Part shown: positions 34,278 to 42,832 of the stretch, in pieces
Layout: the number at the start of each line of letters is the position of its first letter
Position numbering within the stretch: the stretch's first letter is position 1
Notes under the pieces: model-generated
Databases searched by the model: none
Told to the model about the DNA's origin: nothing
What the model saw: the letters and a program-made list of their open reading frames with translations, nothing else
From: Streptomyces iranensis
GTDB taxonomy: Bacteria > Actinomycetota > Actinomycetes > Streptomycetales > Streptomycetaceae
Length of the DNA stretch: 64,000 bases
Direction of reading: 5' to 3'
Assembly (NCBI RefSeq): GCF_017874715.1
Contig: NZ_JAGGLR010000001.1
Location: 496,001 to 560,000, forward strand
Position numbers and translations under genes: made by a program

Positions 34278-34777
34278 AGGGCGCGTTTCGGAGCGTGATC
34301 AATGGGTTGTGCGGGTGAGATCTTTGATCCAGATCATCGATGCGCGCAGGTGGAAGCCGGCGAGGTAGCTCTCCGGGGTCTTGTCGTACCGGGTGGCGAT
34401 GCCTCTCCAGGCCTTCAGCTTGTTGATCAGCCGCTCGACGGTGTTCCGTTCCTTGTAGAGATCGGCGTCGTGGCTGACGGGCCTACCCCCTTGTTGCCCT
34501 TCTTCTTCCGGTTGGCGGCCTGGTCCCTCTTCTCCGGGATGACGGCCTTGATGGTGCGTCTGCACAGGTGGCCACGGTTGCCGCGGGATGAGTAGGCCTT
34601 GTCCCCGGCGACGGCGTCCGGCCGGGTACAGGGGCGACCGACGGGCCCGCGGACCCGGATCTTCCCCAGCACGGGGATGAACTGCGGGCCGTCCGCGGCC
34701 CGTCCCGCGGTCAGTACGACGAAATGATCACGGGATGGATGCGCTTGCGCATCCATATCCGGCGCCCAGTGGTGCAC
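34278..34777 (-). mobile_element. Broken IS5-family transposase, 5'-truncated and frameshifted
   Basis: The minus strand encodes the C-terminal half of an IS5-type DDE transposase. One frame reads LTAGRAADGPQFIPVLGKI, AVAGDKAYSSRGNRGHLCRR and IKAVIPEKRDQAANRKKKG. At a run of five G (about 34485) the frame changes and continues GGRPVSHDADLYKERNTVER, then INKLKAWRGIATRYDKTPESYLAG to the stop at 34299. AVAGDKAYSS includes one catalytic Asp and YKERNTVER the catalytic Glu. The N-terminal half with the first Asp is missing. The 3' end of the element lies near 34278, and a similar end sequence occurs at 33270. Not functional as it stands. Confidence 0.85.
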
Positions 34778-34855
34778 GATAGCTCAGAATCGTGCCATTT
34801 CCGCAGGTCAGCCACTACCACTACTACCAAAGCGCACGGGGCGCAGCCCCAGTTA

Positions 34856-34893
34856 CGGGAAGGGGCGGCTAGGGGAACAGCCCGCCGCAGGCG
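34856..34893. repeat. Inverted-arm intergenic element, copy C (one arm)
   Basis: CGGGAAGGGGCGGCTAGGGG continues into AACAGCCCGCCGCAGGCG and ends directly at the P450 stop codon (34894-34896). The matching left arm is missing, perhaps lost with the IS insertion or deletion next to it. Confidence 0.7.
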
Positions 34894-36279
34894 TCACGAG
34901 CCGCCGGATACCGCTTGGCCCGCGGCCGGGGCGGGGGTGAAGGTGACCGGGAGGGAGACCAGGCAGCGGTACCAGAGGGAGTCCATCCACTGGAGCTCAT
35001 TGGGTTCGACCGCCAGCTCCAGGTCCGGCACCCGGTCGAGCAGCACCTCGATCGCCGTCTCCGAGATGATCTTGCCCAGGTCGGGCGCGCCCGCCGGGCA
35101 TCCGTAGTCGCCGCCGGTGAAGGACACATACGCGTTGTTCCCGGCGTAGCCCGCCTCGGCGTCGGGCCACAGCAGCGGGTCCGCGTTTGCCGCGGCGAGG
35201 CCGAGGACGAGGAGGTCACCGGCGCGGATGCGCTGGTCCCCGAGTGTGGTGTCCCGGGTGGCGAAGCGCCCGATGACGTTCTGGAGCGGGGAGTCCGCCC
35301 ACAGCACCTCGTTCATGGCCTCACCGATGCTGCGGCGGTTGCCCGCGAGGGTCATGGTGAAGCGGTCGTCGGTGAGCATCAGCCGGACGGTGTTGCCGAT
35401 CCAGTAGGACGTGGCGGGCATGCCCGCGGCGATCATCACCATCAGGTCCCCGACGAGTTGCTCGTCGGTGAGGTCCGGGGAGTTCCGGATGAACCGGGAG
35501 GTGACGTCCGGGCCCGGCTCCTCGCGCTTGGCCGACACCAGCCGCTGCACCACCTCGGCGGCCCGCTGCTGGGCCGCCATGGCCTCGTCGTTGGAGAGCA
35601 GCGAGACGGTCACCGCCTCCGCCATGTACTCCAGCTGGTCCTCGGGCAGGCCGAACATCTGGCCCATGGCGAGGGCGGGCACCGAGTAGACGTAGTCGAA
35701 GACCAGGTCCGCCTTGCCGCTGCCGACGAACTTGTCGATCAGCGAGTCGGCGAAGCGCTCGCAGTGCCGGCGCAGTTCGAAGGGGTCGACGGAGGCGAGG
35801 GCGTCGCTGACGGCCGCCGAGCGGCGCCGGTGCTCGTCCCCCTCCGTGAAGTGGATCATGGGGCTGTGGGCCACCCAGGGCATGAGGGGCCAGTCGGACG
35901 GCACCTCGTCCCAGCGGTTCCAGCGGCGTGAGTCGCGGCCGTAGGTCTGGACGTCGGTGACGACCTGGCGTATCTCGCGATAGCCGAGGACGAGCCAGGC
36001 GGGGACGTCGGACTCCAGCAGGACCGGGGCGACCTGGCCGTGGTCGCGCCGCATCCGCTCATAGCTCTCGGCCGGATTCCGCAGGTACCGCTCCCCGTAC
36101 AGCAGCGCGGGTCCGGTGTGGGAGGGGTCGGCGTGGGCGGGGCAGCCGGGGGGCGGCGCCGCCGGGCCCGGGTCGCCGGGCACGTCCTCCGCGCCTGGTG
36201 GGGCCTGAGGGGGCGGTGGGGCCTGAGGGGCCGGAGAGTCCTGCGGGTCCTGGAGGTTCGTCACAGCGGTCTTCCTCAT
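34894..36279 (-). CDS. Cytochrome P450 lacking the ExxR arginine (CYP157-like)
   Basis: A 461-residue heme protein expected to oxidise a small molecule with external electron donors. The N-terminus is Pro-rich; I-helix MIAAGMPATSY is present. The K-helix reads NEVLW (E324 to W327), so the conserved Arg of ExxR is a Trp. The cysteine loop is FTGGDYGCPAGAP with C394; the usual His/Arg two residues before the Cys is Tyr and the following Gly is Ala. The loss of ExxR is known in the streptomycete CYP157 family, which is usually linked to conservon genes; none is nearby. Start at 36279 (MRKTAVTNL); GTG at 36312 is an alternative. No ferredoxin gene adjoins it. Confidence 0.85.
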   Translation of the reverse strand: MRKTAVTNLQDPQDSPAPQAPPPPQAPPGAEDVPGDPGPAAPPPGCPAHADPSHTGPALLYGERYLRNPAESYERMRRDHGQVAPVLLESDVPAWLVLGYREIRQVVTDVQTYGRDSRRWNRWDEVPSDWPLMPWVAHSPMIHFTEGDEHRRRSAAVSDALASVDPFELRRHCERFADSLIDKFVGSGKADLVFDYVYSVPALAMGQMFGLPEDQLEYMAEAVTVSLLSNDEAMAAQQRAAEVVQRLVSAKREEPGPDVTSRFIRNSPDLTDEQLVGDLMVMIAAGMPATSYWIGNTVRLMLTDDRFTMTLAGNRRSIGEAMNEVLWADSPLQNVIGRFATRDTTLGDQRIRAGDLLVLGLAAANADPLLWPDAEAGYAGNNAYVSFTGGDYGCPAGAPDLGKIISETAIEVLLDRVPDLELAVEPNELQWMDSLWYRCLVSLPVTFTPAPAAGQAVSGGS

Positions 36280-36384
36280 GGCGGTGGAGCAGCGCGGCCG
36301 TCCGGGGTACACGGCAGTTGCACAGGCTAACCAAGCGAACGGATCAGGCCAACTGTCCTGACATCACCAACTGGTGAGGGCAGA

Positions 36385-36479
36385 TCAGCCCAGGGCGCGG
36401 GCCGGACCGTCAGCCCAGGGCGCGGGCACCGGACCGTCAGCCCAGGGCGCGGGCCCGCCCGTCAGCCCAGGGCGCGGGC
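36385..36479. repeat. Tandem duplicates of the serine hydrolase 3' end
   Basis: TCAGCCCAGGGCGCGGGC occurs at 36385, 36410, 36437 and 36462 (spacing 25, 27 and 25). The last is the true end of the gene, with TCA as its stop complement; the others lie downstream of it. Confidence 0.9.
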
Positions 36480-37565
36480 CAGCGCCGTGGCCGCCGCCGC
36501 GCGGGGCGCGCTGTCGCCGGGGCGGCGGCGCGGATGCACCGTGGTAGCGAGCAGCACCAGATAGGCCCCGCGGGCCCGGTCCATCACCAGGCTGGTCCCG
36601 GTGAACCCGGTGTGCCCCGCGGCGCCCCGCCCCGCCAACTCCCCCATGAACCACGGCTGGTCGACCTCGAAGCCCAGCCCCGGCGCGGTCAGCATCAGCT
36701 CGGTGGACTCGGGCGACAGCATGGGCCCGCCCCCGGCCAGCAGCGCCCGGCACAGCACGGCCAGGTCCCCGGCCGTCGAGAAGAGCCCGGCGTGCCCCGC
36801 GACCCCGCCCAGCGCCCAGGCGTTCTCGTCGTGCACCACGCCCCGCAGCATCCCCCGGTCCAGCTTGCCCCAGGGCCGCCGCTGGTCCTCGGTGGCCGCG
36901 ATCCGGGGGAGCCAGGAGGCGGGCGGGTTGAAGCGGGTGCCGGCCATGTCCAGCGGGCCGGTGACCGTCTCCTGGACGAGCCGGTCCAGCGGCTGCCCCG
37001 CCGACCGCTCCAGGACGCGCTGGAGCAGCAGGAAGTTGAGGTCGGAGTAGCGGCGGGCGGTGCCGGGCGGGGTGGCCGGCGGCTCGGCCGCGAGCCGGGC
37101 CAGCGCCCGCTCCCGCCCGTCCTCCTCGTACAGCGGCAGTTCGGGGATCAGCCCGGAGGTGTGGGTGAGCAGCTGCCGCACGGTGATGCCGTGCTCGGCG
37201 GCGGCCGTGCACTCCGGGGCGTACGCGGCCACCCGACCGTCCAGCGAGATCAGCCCGCGCTCGACGGCCCGCAGCGCAACGATGGTGGTGAACAGCTTGG
37301 TGAGCGAGGCGAGGTCGAAGACGGTGTCGCGGCGCACCGGCTCCCACCGCTCGCGCGGCAGCTCCACGCCCCGGTCGGAGGCCTCGTCGTACGCCACGTG
37401 GCGCACCGCCCAGCCGAAGCACTCCTCGGCCAGCGGGCCGGAGCCGGTCCCGGCGGCCAGCGCCACCCCGGAACACCAAGGGCGCTCCCCCTCGGGAAGC
37501 GCCCTGACGGTCTCCAGCAGCCGGGTCAGACCACGGTCACGCTGTGCTTCGTACGTCGCTGCCAC
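36462..37565 (-). CDS. Serine hydrolase of the beta-lactamase class C/DD-peptidase fold
   Basis: A 367-residue penicillin-binding-fold enzyme with no signal peptide, so probably cytosolic. Motif 1 is SLTK in FDLASLTKLFTTI; motif 2 is YSD in ARRYSDLNFLLLQRVLE (YxN with Asp in the last position); motif 3 is HTGFTG. VRQLLTHTSGLIPELP is the usual connecting segment. It may be an esterase or peptidase rather than a true beta-lactamase. The GTG start at 37565 lies inside the 3' end of the exporter gene, overlapping it by 40 bases in another frame, so the two are co-transcribed. The gene's last bases are repeated three more times beyond the stop. Confidence 0.88.
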   Translation of the reverse strand: MAATYEAQRDRGLTRLLETVRALPEGERPWCSGVALAAGTGSGPLAEECFGWAVRHVAYDEASDRGVELPRERWEPVRRDTVFDLASLTKLFTTIVALRAVERGLISLDGRVAAYAPECTAAAEHGITVRQLLTHTSGLIPELPLYEEDGRERALARLAAEPPATPPGTARRYSDLNFLLLQRVLERSAGQPLDRLVQETVTGPLDMAGTRFNPPASWLPRIAATEDQRRPWGKLDRGMLRGVVHDENAWALGGVAGHAGLFSTAGDLAVLCRALLAGGGPMLSPESTELMLTAPGLGFEVDQPWFMGELAGRGAAGHTGFTGTSLVMDRARGAYLVLLATTVHPRRRPGDSAPRAAAATALARALG

Positions 37566-38857
37566 GGACGGCAGAGTCCCATGAAGCAGGCCATGGCCGC
37601 GAGCGCGCAGCACAGCTGGACGACGGCCATCGGCACCGCCGTGGTCTCGCCCGCGATCCCCACCAGCGGGGAGGCGACCGCGCCCAGCAGGAAGGTGGAG
37701 GTGCCCAGCAGCGCGGAGGCGGAACCGGCGGCGTGCGGGGTGCGCATCAGCGCCGAGGCGTTGGTGTTCGGCATGGCCAGGCCCATCGACGACATCAGCA
37801 CGAACAGGCAGGCCGCGACCGGCCCCAGACCGGTCTCGCCGAAGACCCCGGCGGAAAGGATCAGCAGCGCGGTCGCCGCGAGGGCGATCAGCGTCAGCGC
37901 CACGGCCAGCACCTTGTCCATGTTGACGCGGCCGACGAGCACCCGGCCGTTGATCTGGCCCATGCCGATGAGGCCGATCGAGTTGAGCCCGAAGAGGAGG
38001 CTGAAGGTCTGCGGCGAGGCGCCGTAGATCTCCTGGACGACGAAGGACGAACCGGAGACATAGGCGAAGAGCGCGGCGAAGGCGAAGCTGCCCGCGAGCA
38101 TGTATCCGGCGAAGACGCGGTCGGCGAGCAGCCCGCGCATCGTACGGAGCGTCTGGCCGAGCCCGCCGTCCTGGCGGCGCTCCGCGGGCAGGGTCTCGCC
38201 CAGGAAGCGCCAGACGACGAGGGTGAGCAGGGCGCCGATCACGGTGAGGAAGACGAAGACGCCGCGCCAGTCGGTGAAGCGCAGGATCTGCCCGCCGATG
38301 ACGGGCGCGGCGATGGGCGCGACGCCGGAGATCAGCATGAGGGTGGAGAAGAAGCGGGCCATCGCGATGCCGTCGTACAGGTCGCGGACGACGGCGCGGG
38401 CGATCACGATCCCGGCCGACCCGGCGAGCCCCTGGACCAGCCGGAACCCGATGAGCAGCTCGGCGGTGGGCGCGAAGGCGCAGATGGCGGTGGCGATGAC
38501 GTAGATCACCATGCCGATGAGGAGGGGACGCCGGCGGCCCCACTTGTCGCTCATCGGGCCGACGACGAGCTGGCCGAGCGCCATGCCCATCAGGCAGGCG
38601 GTGAGGGTGAGCTGGGCGGTGGCGGCGGAGCTGTGGAGCGCGTCGGTGACCTCCGGCAGGGCCGGGAGGTACATGTCCATCGAGAGGGCGGGGAGAGCGG
38701 TGAGCCCGCCGAGGACGAAGGTGACGAGGAGGCTCGTACGGCGCTGCGCGGTCGACGGAGCGGTGACCTGGGGCGCGGCGGCGGAGGAGGGGGGAGAAGA
38801 GGGGTCGGGTCTGTGAGCCCGGGAGGGAGCGGCGGCCGTTTGGCCGGGCTGCTGCAT
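37526..38857 (-). CDS. Bcr/CflA-family MFS multidrug exporter
   Basis: A 443-residue inner-membrane exporter with about 12 helices. After a Pro/Ser-rich N-terminus, helix 1 reads LPALSMDMYLPALPEV and loop 2-3 GPMSDKWGRRRPLLIG, both hallmarks of the Bcr/CflA drug-resistance family (related to bicyclomycin and chloramphenicol pumps). The 3' end overlaps the serine hydrolase start by 40 bases. No regulator is adjacent. Divergent from the Gfo/Idh/MocA oxidoreductase, with an 84-base shared promoter region. Confidence 0.92.
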   Translation of the reverse strand: MQQPGQTAAAPSRAHRPDPSSPPSSAAAPQVTAPSTAQRRTSLLVTFVLGGLTALPALSMDMYLPALPEVTDALHSSAATAQLTLTACLMGMALGQLVVGPMSDKWGRRRPLLIGMVIYVIATAICAFAPTAELLIGFRLVQGLAGSAGIVIARAVVRDLYDGIAMARFFSTLMLISGVAPIAAPVIGGQILRFTDWRGVFVFLTVIGALLTLVVWRFLGETLPAERRQDGGLGQTLRTMRGLLADRVFAGYMLAGSFAFAALFAYVSGSSFVVQEIYGASPQTFSLLFGLNSIGLIGMGQINGRVLVGRVNMDKVLAVALTLIALAATALLILSAGVFGETGLGPVAACLFVLMSSMGLAMPNTNASALMRTPHAAGSASALLGTSTFLLGAVASPLVGIAGETTAVPMAVVQLCCALAAMACFMGLCRPWQRRTKHSVTVV

Positions 38858-38941
38858 GCTGACCTTCCATGAGTCGTTGAATCGTTGTCTATGCTCTCAG
38901 CTGAATTGGAGTGCTCACGACCGAATAAGCCAGGGGTGGGG

Positions 38942-39958
38942 ATGTCCGGACCGAAGGCCGAGCCCGTGCGGTGGGGGATTCTGGCGACCGGTGGCATCGC
39001 CGCCTCGTTCGCCACGGATCTGCTGGAGATGGCGGACGCGCAGGTCATCGCGGTCGGCTCGCGCCGGCCTGAGTCGGCGAAGCGGTTCGCGGAGCGGTTC
39101 GGGATACCCCGGGCCTACGGCGGCTGGGAGGAGCTGGCCGCCGATGACGACATCGATGTGATCTATGTCGCCACCCCGCACTCGGCCCATCGGGCGGCGG
39201 CCGGGCTGTGCCTGGAGGCGGGTCGGGCGGTGCTGTGCGAGAAGCCGTTCACGCTCGATGTCCGCGAGGCCCAGGAGCTGGTGGACCTCGCCCGGACCCG
39301 GGGCCGCTTCCTGATGGAGGCGATGTGGACGTACTGCGATCCGGTCGTCCGCCGGATGACCGAGCTGATCCAGGACGGCGCGATCGGCGAGGTCCGGGCG
39401 GTCCACGCGGACTTCGGGCTGCCCGGCCCGTATCCCCCGGACCACCGGCTGCGCGATCCGGCGCTGGGCGGCGGCGCCCTGCTGAACCTCGGCGTCTATC
39501 CGGTGTCCTTCGCCCAGCTGCTGCTCGGCGAGCCGGCCGAGGTGCGGGCGGTGGGGCAGCTCTCCCCCGAGGGCGTGGATGTGAACACGGGCCTGGCGCT
39601 GGGCTGGGACAGCGGGGCGGTGGCGCTGCTGTCCTGCTCCATCACCGCCGATACGCCGATGACGGCGGCGGTGACGGGCACGGCGGGGCGGATCGAGTTC
39701 CCGCGCGGCTTCTTCCACCCGGAGCGCTTTGTGCTGCACCGGCCCGGCCGGGATCCGGAGGAGATCACGGCGGTGGACGGGATGCGCGCCTACCAGCGGG
39801 AGGCGGCGGAGGTGATGCGCGCGCTGCGCGCGGGCGAGACGGAGTCCCCGCTGGTGCCGCTGGACGGCACGCTGGCGGTGATGCGGACCCTGGACGCGGC
39901 GCGGGAGCGGCTGGGGGTGCGGTATCCGGGAGCGGAAGCGGCAGCGGGCGAGGCGTGA
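38942..39958 (+). CDS. Gfo/Idh/MocA-family oxidoreductase
   Basis: A 338-residue NAD(P)-dependent dehydrogenase. The N-terminal Rossmann fold begins VRWGILATGGIAASFATDLL, the active-site lysine is in VLCEKPFTLDVREAQELVDLA (EKP motif at about residues 98-100), and the C-terminal domain follows with LLNLGVYPVSFAQLLLG. Enzymes of this family oxidise sugars, inositols or dihydrodiols. The close length and the WTYCDPVVRRM segment resemble trans-1,2-dihydrobenzene-1,2-diol dehydrogenase-like members, but the substrate is not certain. ATG at 38942 was preferred to an upstream ATG at 38885, which lacks a ribosome site. Confidence 0.92.
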   Translation: MSGPKAEPVRWGILATGGIAASFATDLLEMADAQVIAVGSRRPESAKRFAERFGIPRAYGGWEELAADDDIDVIYVATPHSAHRAAAGLCLEAGRAVLCEKPFTLDVREAQELVDLARTRGRFLMEAMWTYCDPVVRRMTELIQDGAIGEVRAVHADFGLPGPYPPDHRLRDPALGGGALLNLGVYPVSFAQLLLGEPAEVRAVGQLSPEGVDVNTGLALGWDSGAVALLSCSITADTPMTAAVTGTAGRIEFPRGFFHPERFVLHRPGRDPEEITAVDGMRAYQREAAEVMRALRAGETESPLVPLDGTLAVMRTLDAARERLGVRYPGAEAAAGEA

Positions 39959-40005
39959 GCGGGGCGGGCCCGGTGCATGGGGTGCGCGCCGGGCCCGCCC
40001 GCCCG

Positions 40006-41628
40006 TCAGACCTGCTTCAGGCCGGGGTTCCCGGCCTCGCTGACGAGCGACGCCGCCGTGGTGAGCGGCGCGCCCTGGGTCGTGACCGCGGAGACAGTCT
40101 TGTAGTCGGCCCGTGCCCGCTCCTCGTCCAGCGAGACCGTCACATAGCCGCGCCGGCCGTTGTAGAACTTCATATGCGGGTTGGCGGCCAGGTAGGTGGC
40201 CCAGTTGTCGGGCTTGTCGGCGCCGTCCTTGCCGCTGCTGACGGAGGTGCCGACGAACTCCACGCCCAGGGTCCGGGAGCCCGGGTCGTCGAAGTCCTTC
40301 TTGATGTCGAAGGCGTAGTGCACATGGACATCGCCGGTCAGGACGACGAAGTTGTCCAGGCCCGCCTTCTCGACACCGGCCAGGATCCGCTCCCGGGAGG
40401 CGGGGTAGCCGTCCCAGGAGTCCATGGAGAGCTTGGAGCGCGCGGCCGTGGTGTTCTTCCGCTGGGAGAAGGTGACCTGCTGCGGCAGCACGTTCCAGGT
40501 GGCGGTGGAGCGCTGGAAGCCGTCGAGCAGCCAGCGCTCCTGGGTGGCGCCGGTGAGGGTGCGCGAGGGGTCCTCGGACTCCGGGCCGGGGTACTGCCAG
40601 CCGTCGCCGTACGCCTGGTTGGAGCGGTACTGGCGGGTGTCGAGGATGTCGAACTGGGCCAGCTTGCCGTAGTGGAAGCGGCGGTAGAGCCGCATGTCGG
40701 CGCCGCTCGGCTGCTGCGGCATCCGCAGCGGCATGTTCTCCCAGTACGCCCGGTAGGCGGCCGCCCGGCGGATCAGGAACTCGTCCGACGGGCCGCCGTT
40801 CTCGTCGATGTCGCCCGCGTAGTTGTTCTCGGTCTCGTGGTCGTCCCAGGTGACGTACCAGGGGAAGGCGGCGTGGGCGGCCTGGAGGTCCTCGTCGGAC
40901 TTGTAGAGCGCGTAGCGCAGCCGGTAGTCCCCGAGCGTCATGGTCTCCTTGTTGAACACCGCGGGGAGGGTGCGGTCGGTGTAGCCGCGGGCGCCGCCCG
41001 CGGCGTTGACCGCGTACTCGTACTGGTAGTCGCCCACGTGGAAGACGGCGTCCAGGTCCTCCTGTGCCAGGTGGCGGTAGGCGGTGAAGTAGCCGTCGTG
41101 GTACGCCTGGCAGGACACCAGGCCGAAGCGGACCTCCTGGACCTTGGCGCCCTGGGCGGGGGTGGTACGGGTGCGGCCCACCGGGCTGGTCCAGTTCCCG
41201 GCCTTGAAGCGGTACCAGTAGACGCGGCCCGGCTCGAGCCCCTTGGCGTCCACGTGCACCGTGTAGTTGAACTCGGCGTGCGCGGTGGTGGTCCCCCGGC
41301 GGGCGACGCGCTGGAACTTCTCGTCGCGGGCGATCTCCCACTCGACCTTGACGGTGCCCTCTTCGGGCAGTCCGTTGCCCGGCTCGTAGGGGCGGGGCGC
41401 CAGCCTGGTCCACAGCACGACGGCGTCGGGCAGCGGGTCGCCGGAGGCCACGCCGAGCGTGAACGGGTTGTCGGCGAGCGCGCGCGGCGACACCTGCGCG
41501 GCGTGGGCGCTGGGCAGGTTGGTGGTGAAGGCGAGCGCGGCGGCGGCTCCCGTCACGGTGAGGAAGCGGCGGCGTCCCAACGTTGCGGCCGCCGCTCGTA
41601 TGGCGCGCTGATGCGAGTCGTGTGCCAT
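40006..41628 (-). CDS. phoD: Secreted alkaline phosphatase D
   Basis: A 540-residue Tat-exported phosphodiesterase/phosphatase of the PhoD family, which frees phosphate from organic phosphodiesters outside the cell. The signal peptide has the twin-arginine motif RRRFLTVTG and ends near ALPSAHA. The mature protein shows family motifs FGLVSCQAYHDGYFTAYRHL, VFHVGDYQYEY, VTWDDHETENNYAGD and VVLTGDVHVHYAFDIK, which carry the Fe3+/Ca2+ ligands. GGGGAGAGC precedes the ATG. No PHO box was recognised upstream. It is monocistronic and convergent with the Gfo/Idh/MocA gene. Confidence 0.95.
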   Translation of the reverse strand: MAHDSHQRAIRAAAATLGRRRFLTVTGAAAALAFTTNLPSAHAAQVSPRALADNPFTLGVASGDPLPDAVVLWTRLAPRPYEPGNGLPEEGTVKVEWEIARDEKFQRVARRGTTTAHAEFNYTVHVDAKGLEPGRVYWYRFKAGNWTSPVGRTRTTPAQGAKVQEVRFGLVSCQAYHDGYFTAYRHLAQEDLDAVFHVGDYQYEYAVNAAGGARGYTDRTLPAVFNKETMTLGDYRLRYALYKSDEDLQAAHAAFPWYVTWDDHETENNYAGDIDENGGPSDEFLIRRAAAYRAYWENMPLRMPQQPSGADMRLYRRFHYGKLAQFDILDTRQYRSNQAYGDGWQYPGPESEDPSRTLTGATQERWLLDGFQRSTATWNVLPQQVTFSQRKNTTAARSKLSMDSWDGYPASRERILAGVEKAGLDNFVVLTGDVHVHYAFDIKKDFDDPGSRTLGVEFVGTSVSSGKDGADKPDNWATYLAANPHMKFYNGRRGYVTVSLDEERARADYKTVSAVTTQGAPLTTAASLVSEAGNPGLKQV

Positions 41629-41801
41629 GTGCTCTCCCCTGGCTCGTGGCGTCAGAGGAATTGGAGTGTCGGAGGACGGCCGGGCGTTTGCGTGCACACG
41701 ACATCGATATGACCGCTCGGTGAGCTCCGTTGCCGGAAGGGACCTTTACCGCGAATCGACGCACCGGCACGCTGAACTGACGTGGCGTACGCTGCGGCGC
41801 C

Positions 41802-42575
41802 ATGAGCGACGGACGTGTGTCGGTGGTGTCGAAAGTGGCGGTGGTGACGGGCGCGGGCTCCGGGGTCGGCCGGGCCGTGGCGCTCGAACTCCTCGAGACG
41901 GGCTGGTCGGTGGTGCTGGCGGGGCGCCGCGAGGAGACCCTGGCCGAGACGGCGCGGCTGGCCGGTGGCGGTCCCCCGGCCCCCGTGGTGCCGACGGACG
42001 TGGCCAGCCCGCAGCGGGTGGACGCGCTCTTCGCCGCGGTGCGGGAGCGGTTCGGACGGCTGGACCTGCTGTTCAACAACGCGGGCAGTTTCGGCCCGCG
42101 CGGCGTGCCGCTGGAGGATCTGGCCTACGAGGACTGGCGGTCGGTCGTGGACACCAACCTCACGGGGGCGTTCCTGTGCGCACAGGCGGCGTTCCGGCTG
42201 ATGCGCGATCAGGATCCCCGGGGCGGACGGATCATCAACAACGGCTCGCTCTCGGCACATGTACCCAGGCCGGACAGCGTGGCGTACACGGCCACCAAGC
42301 ACGCCATCACGGGGCTCACCAAGTCGCTGTCGCTGGACGGGCGCCGGTACGGCATCGCCTGTGGGCAGATCGATATCGGTAACGCGGCGACGGAGATGAC
42401 CGAGCGGATGTCCGCCGGTGTGCCGCAGGCGAGCGGGGAGGTGGTGGCCGAGCCCGTGATGGACGTCGCGGACGTGGCACGTACGGTGCGGCATATGGCG
42501 TCGCTGCCCCTGGAGGCGAATGTGCAGTTCGCGACGGTCATGGCGACGGCGATGCCGTACATCGGCCGCGGCTGA
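41802..42575 (+). CDS. Short-chain dehydrogenase/reductase
   Basis: A 257-residue NAD(P)-dependent oxidoreductase. TGAGSGVG (residues 17-24) binds the cofactor, NNAG follows in strand 4, the catalytic Ser is in INNGSLSAH and the active-site pair in YTATK. Length and motifs fit classical SDRs. The substrate cannot be told. A short stretch TACGCT lies 8 bases before the ATG, again close to a leaderless layout. Divergent from phoD and without an operon partner. Confidence 0.92.
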   Translation: MSDGRVSVVSKVAVVTGAGSGVGRAVALELLETGWSVVLAGRREETLAETARLAGGGPPAPVVPTDVASPQRVDALFAAVRERFGRLDLLFNNAGSFGPRGVPLEDLAYEDWRSVVDTNLTGAFLCAQAAFRLMRDQDPRGGRIINNGSLSAHVPRPDSVAYTATKHAITGLTKSLSLDGRRYGIACGQIDIGNAATEMTERMSAGVPQASGEVVAEPVMDVADVARTVRHMASLPLEANVQFATVMATAMPYIGRG

Positions 42576-42832
42576 CTGATGAGGGAACGTCACCCGTCGT
42601 AGATAACCCTCCGATTGTGGAGATAATGTGAGGATGCGGGCAATTCACCCCATCGGCACAGCGGTTTCCGGACGCCCCCTCGCCACCCCCCGCACTGTTC
42701 GAGGACCGCTCGATATGGCAGGGTCGTTTCCCACCGCGCCACATCCTTCACCGCTGCCCCACCGCTGTCCCACCACCGCCCCACACCGCCCCACACCGCC
42801 CCACACCGGCATCCGAACGAAGAGAGACCGCC
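42576..42832. other. Gap before the DUF3558-like gene
   Basis: No gene. It contains CCCCACACCG repeated three times (42778-42808 region), an internal run of the C-rich type, and a presumed promoter. Confidence 0.55.

Noticed and set aside
34894..36312. Conservon (cvnABCD) genes beside the CYP157-like P450
   Set aside because: Its neighbours are an IS fragment and a serine hydrolase. No roadblock, GTPase or histidine-kinase-like conservon gene is present.
36462..38870. An 802-residue fusion of exporter and serine hydrolase
   Set aside because: Its N-terminal two thirds are out of frame with the real Bcr/CflA exporter and read as Arg/His/Pro-rich noise. Only the part from 37565 is a gene.
41629..41801. 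A PHO box upstream of phoD
   Set aside because: No pair of GTTCACC-like units with 11-base spacing was recognised.
38915..42079. A 1054-residue antisense frame across the Gfo/Idh/MocA, PhoD and SDR genes
   Set aside because: It runs through three well-supported genes and two promoters and shows no domain.
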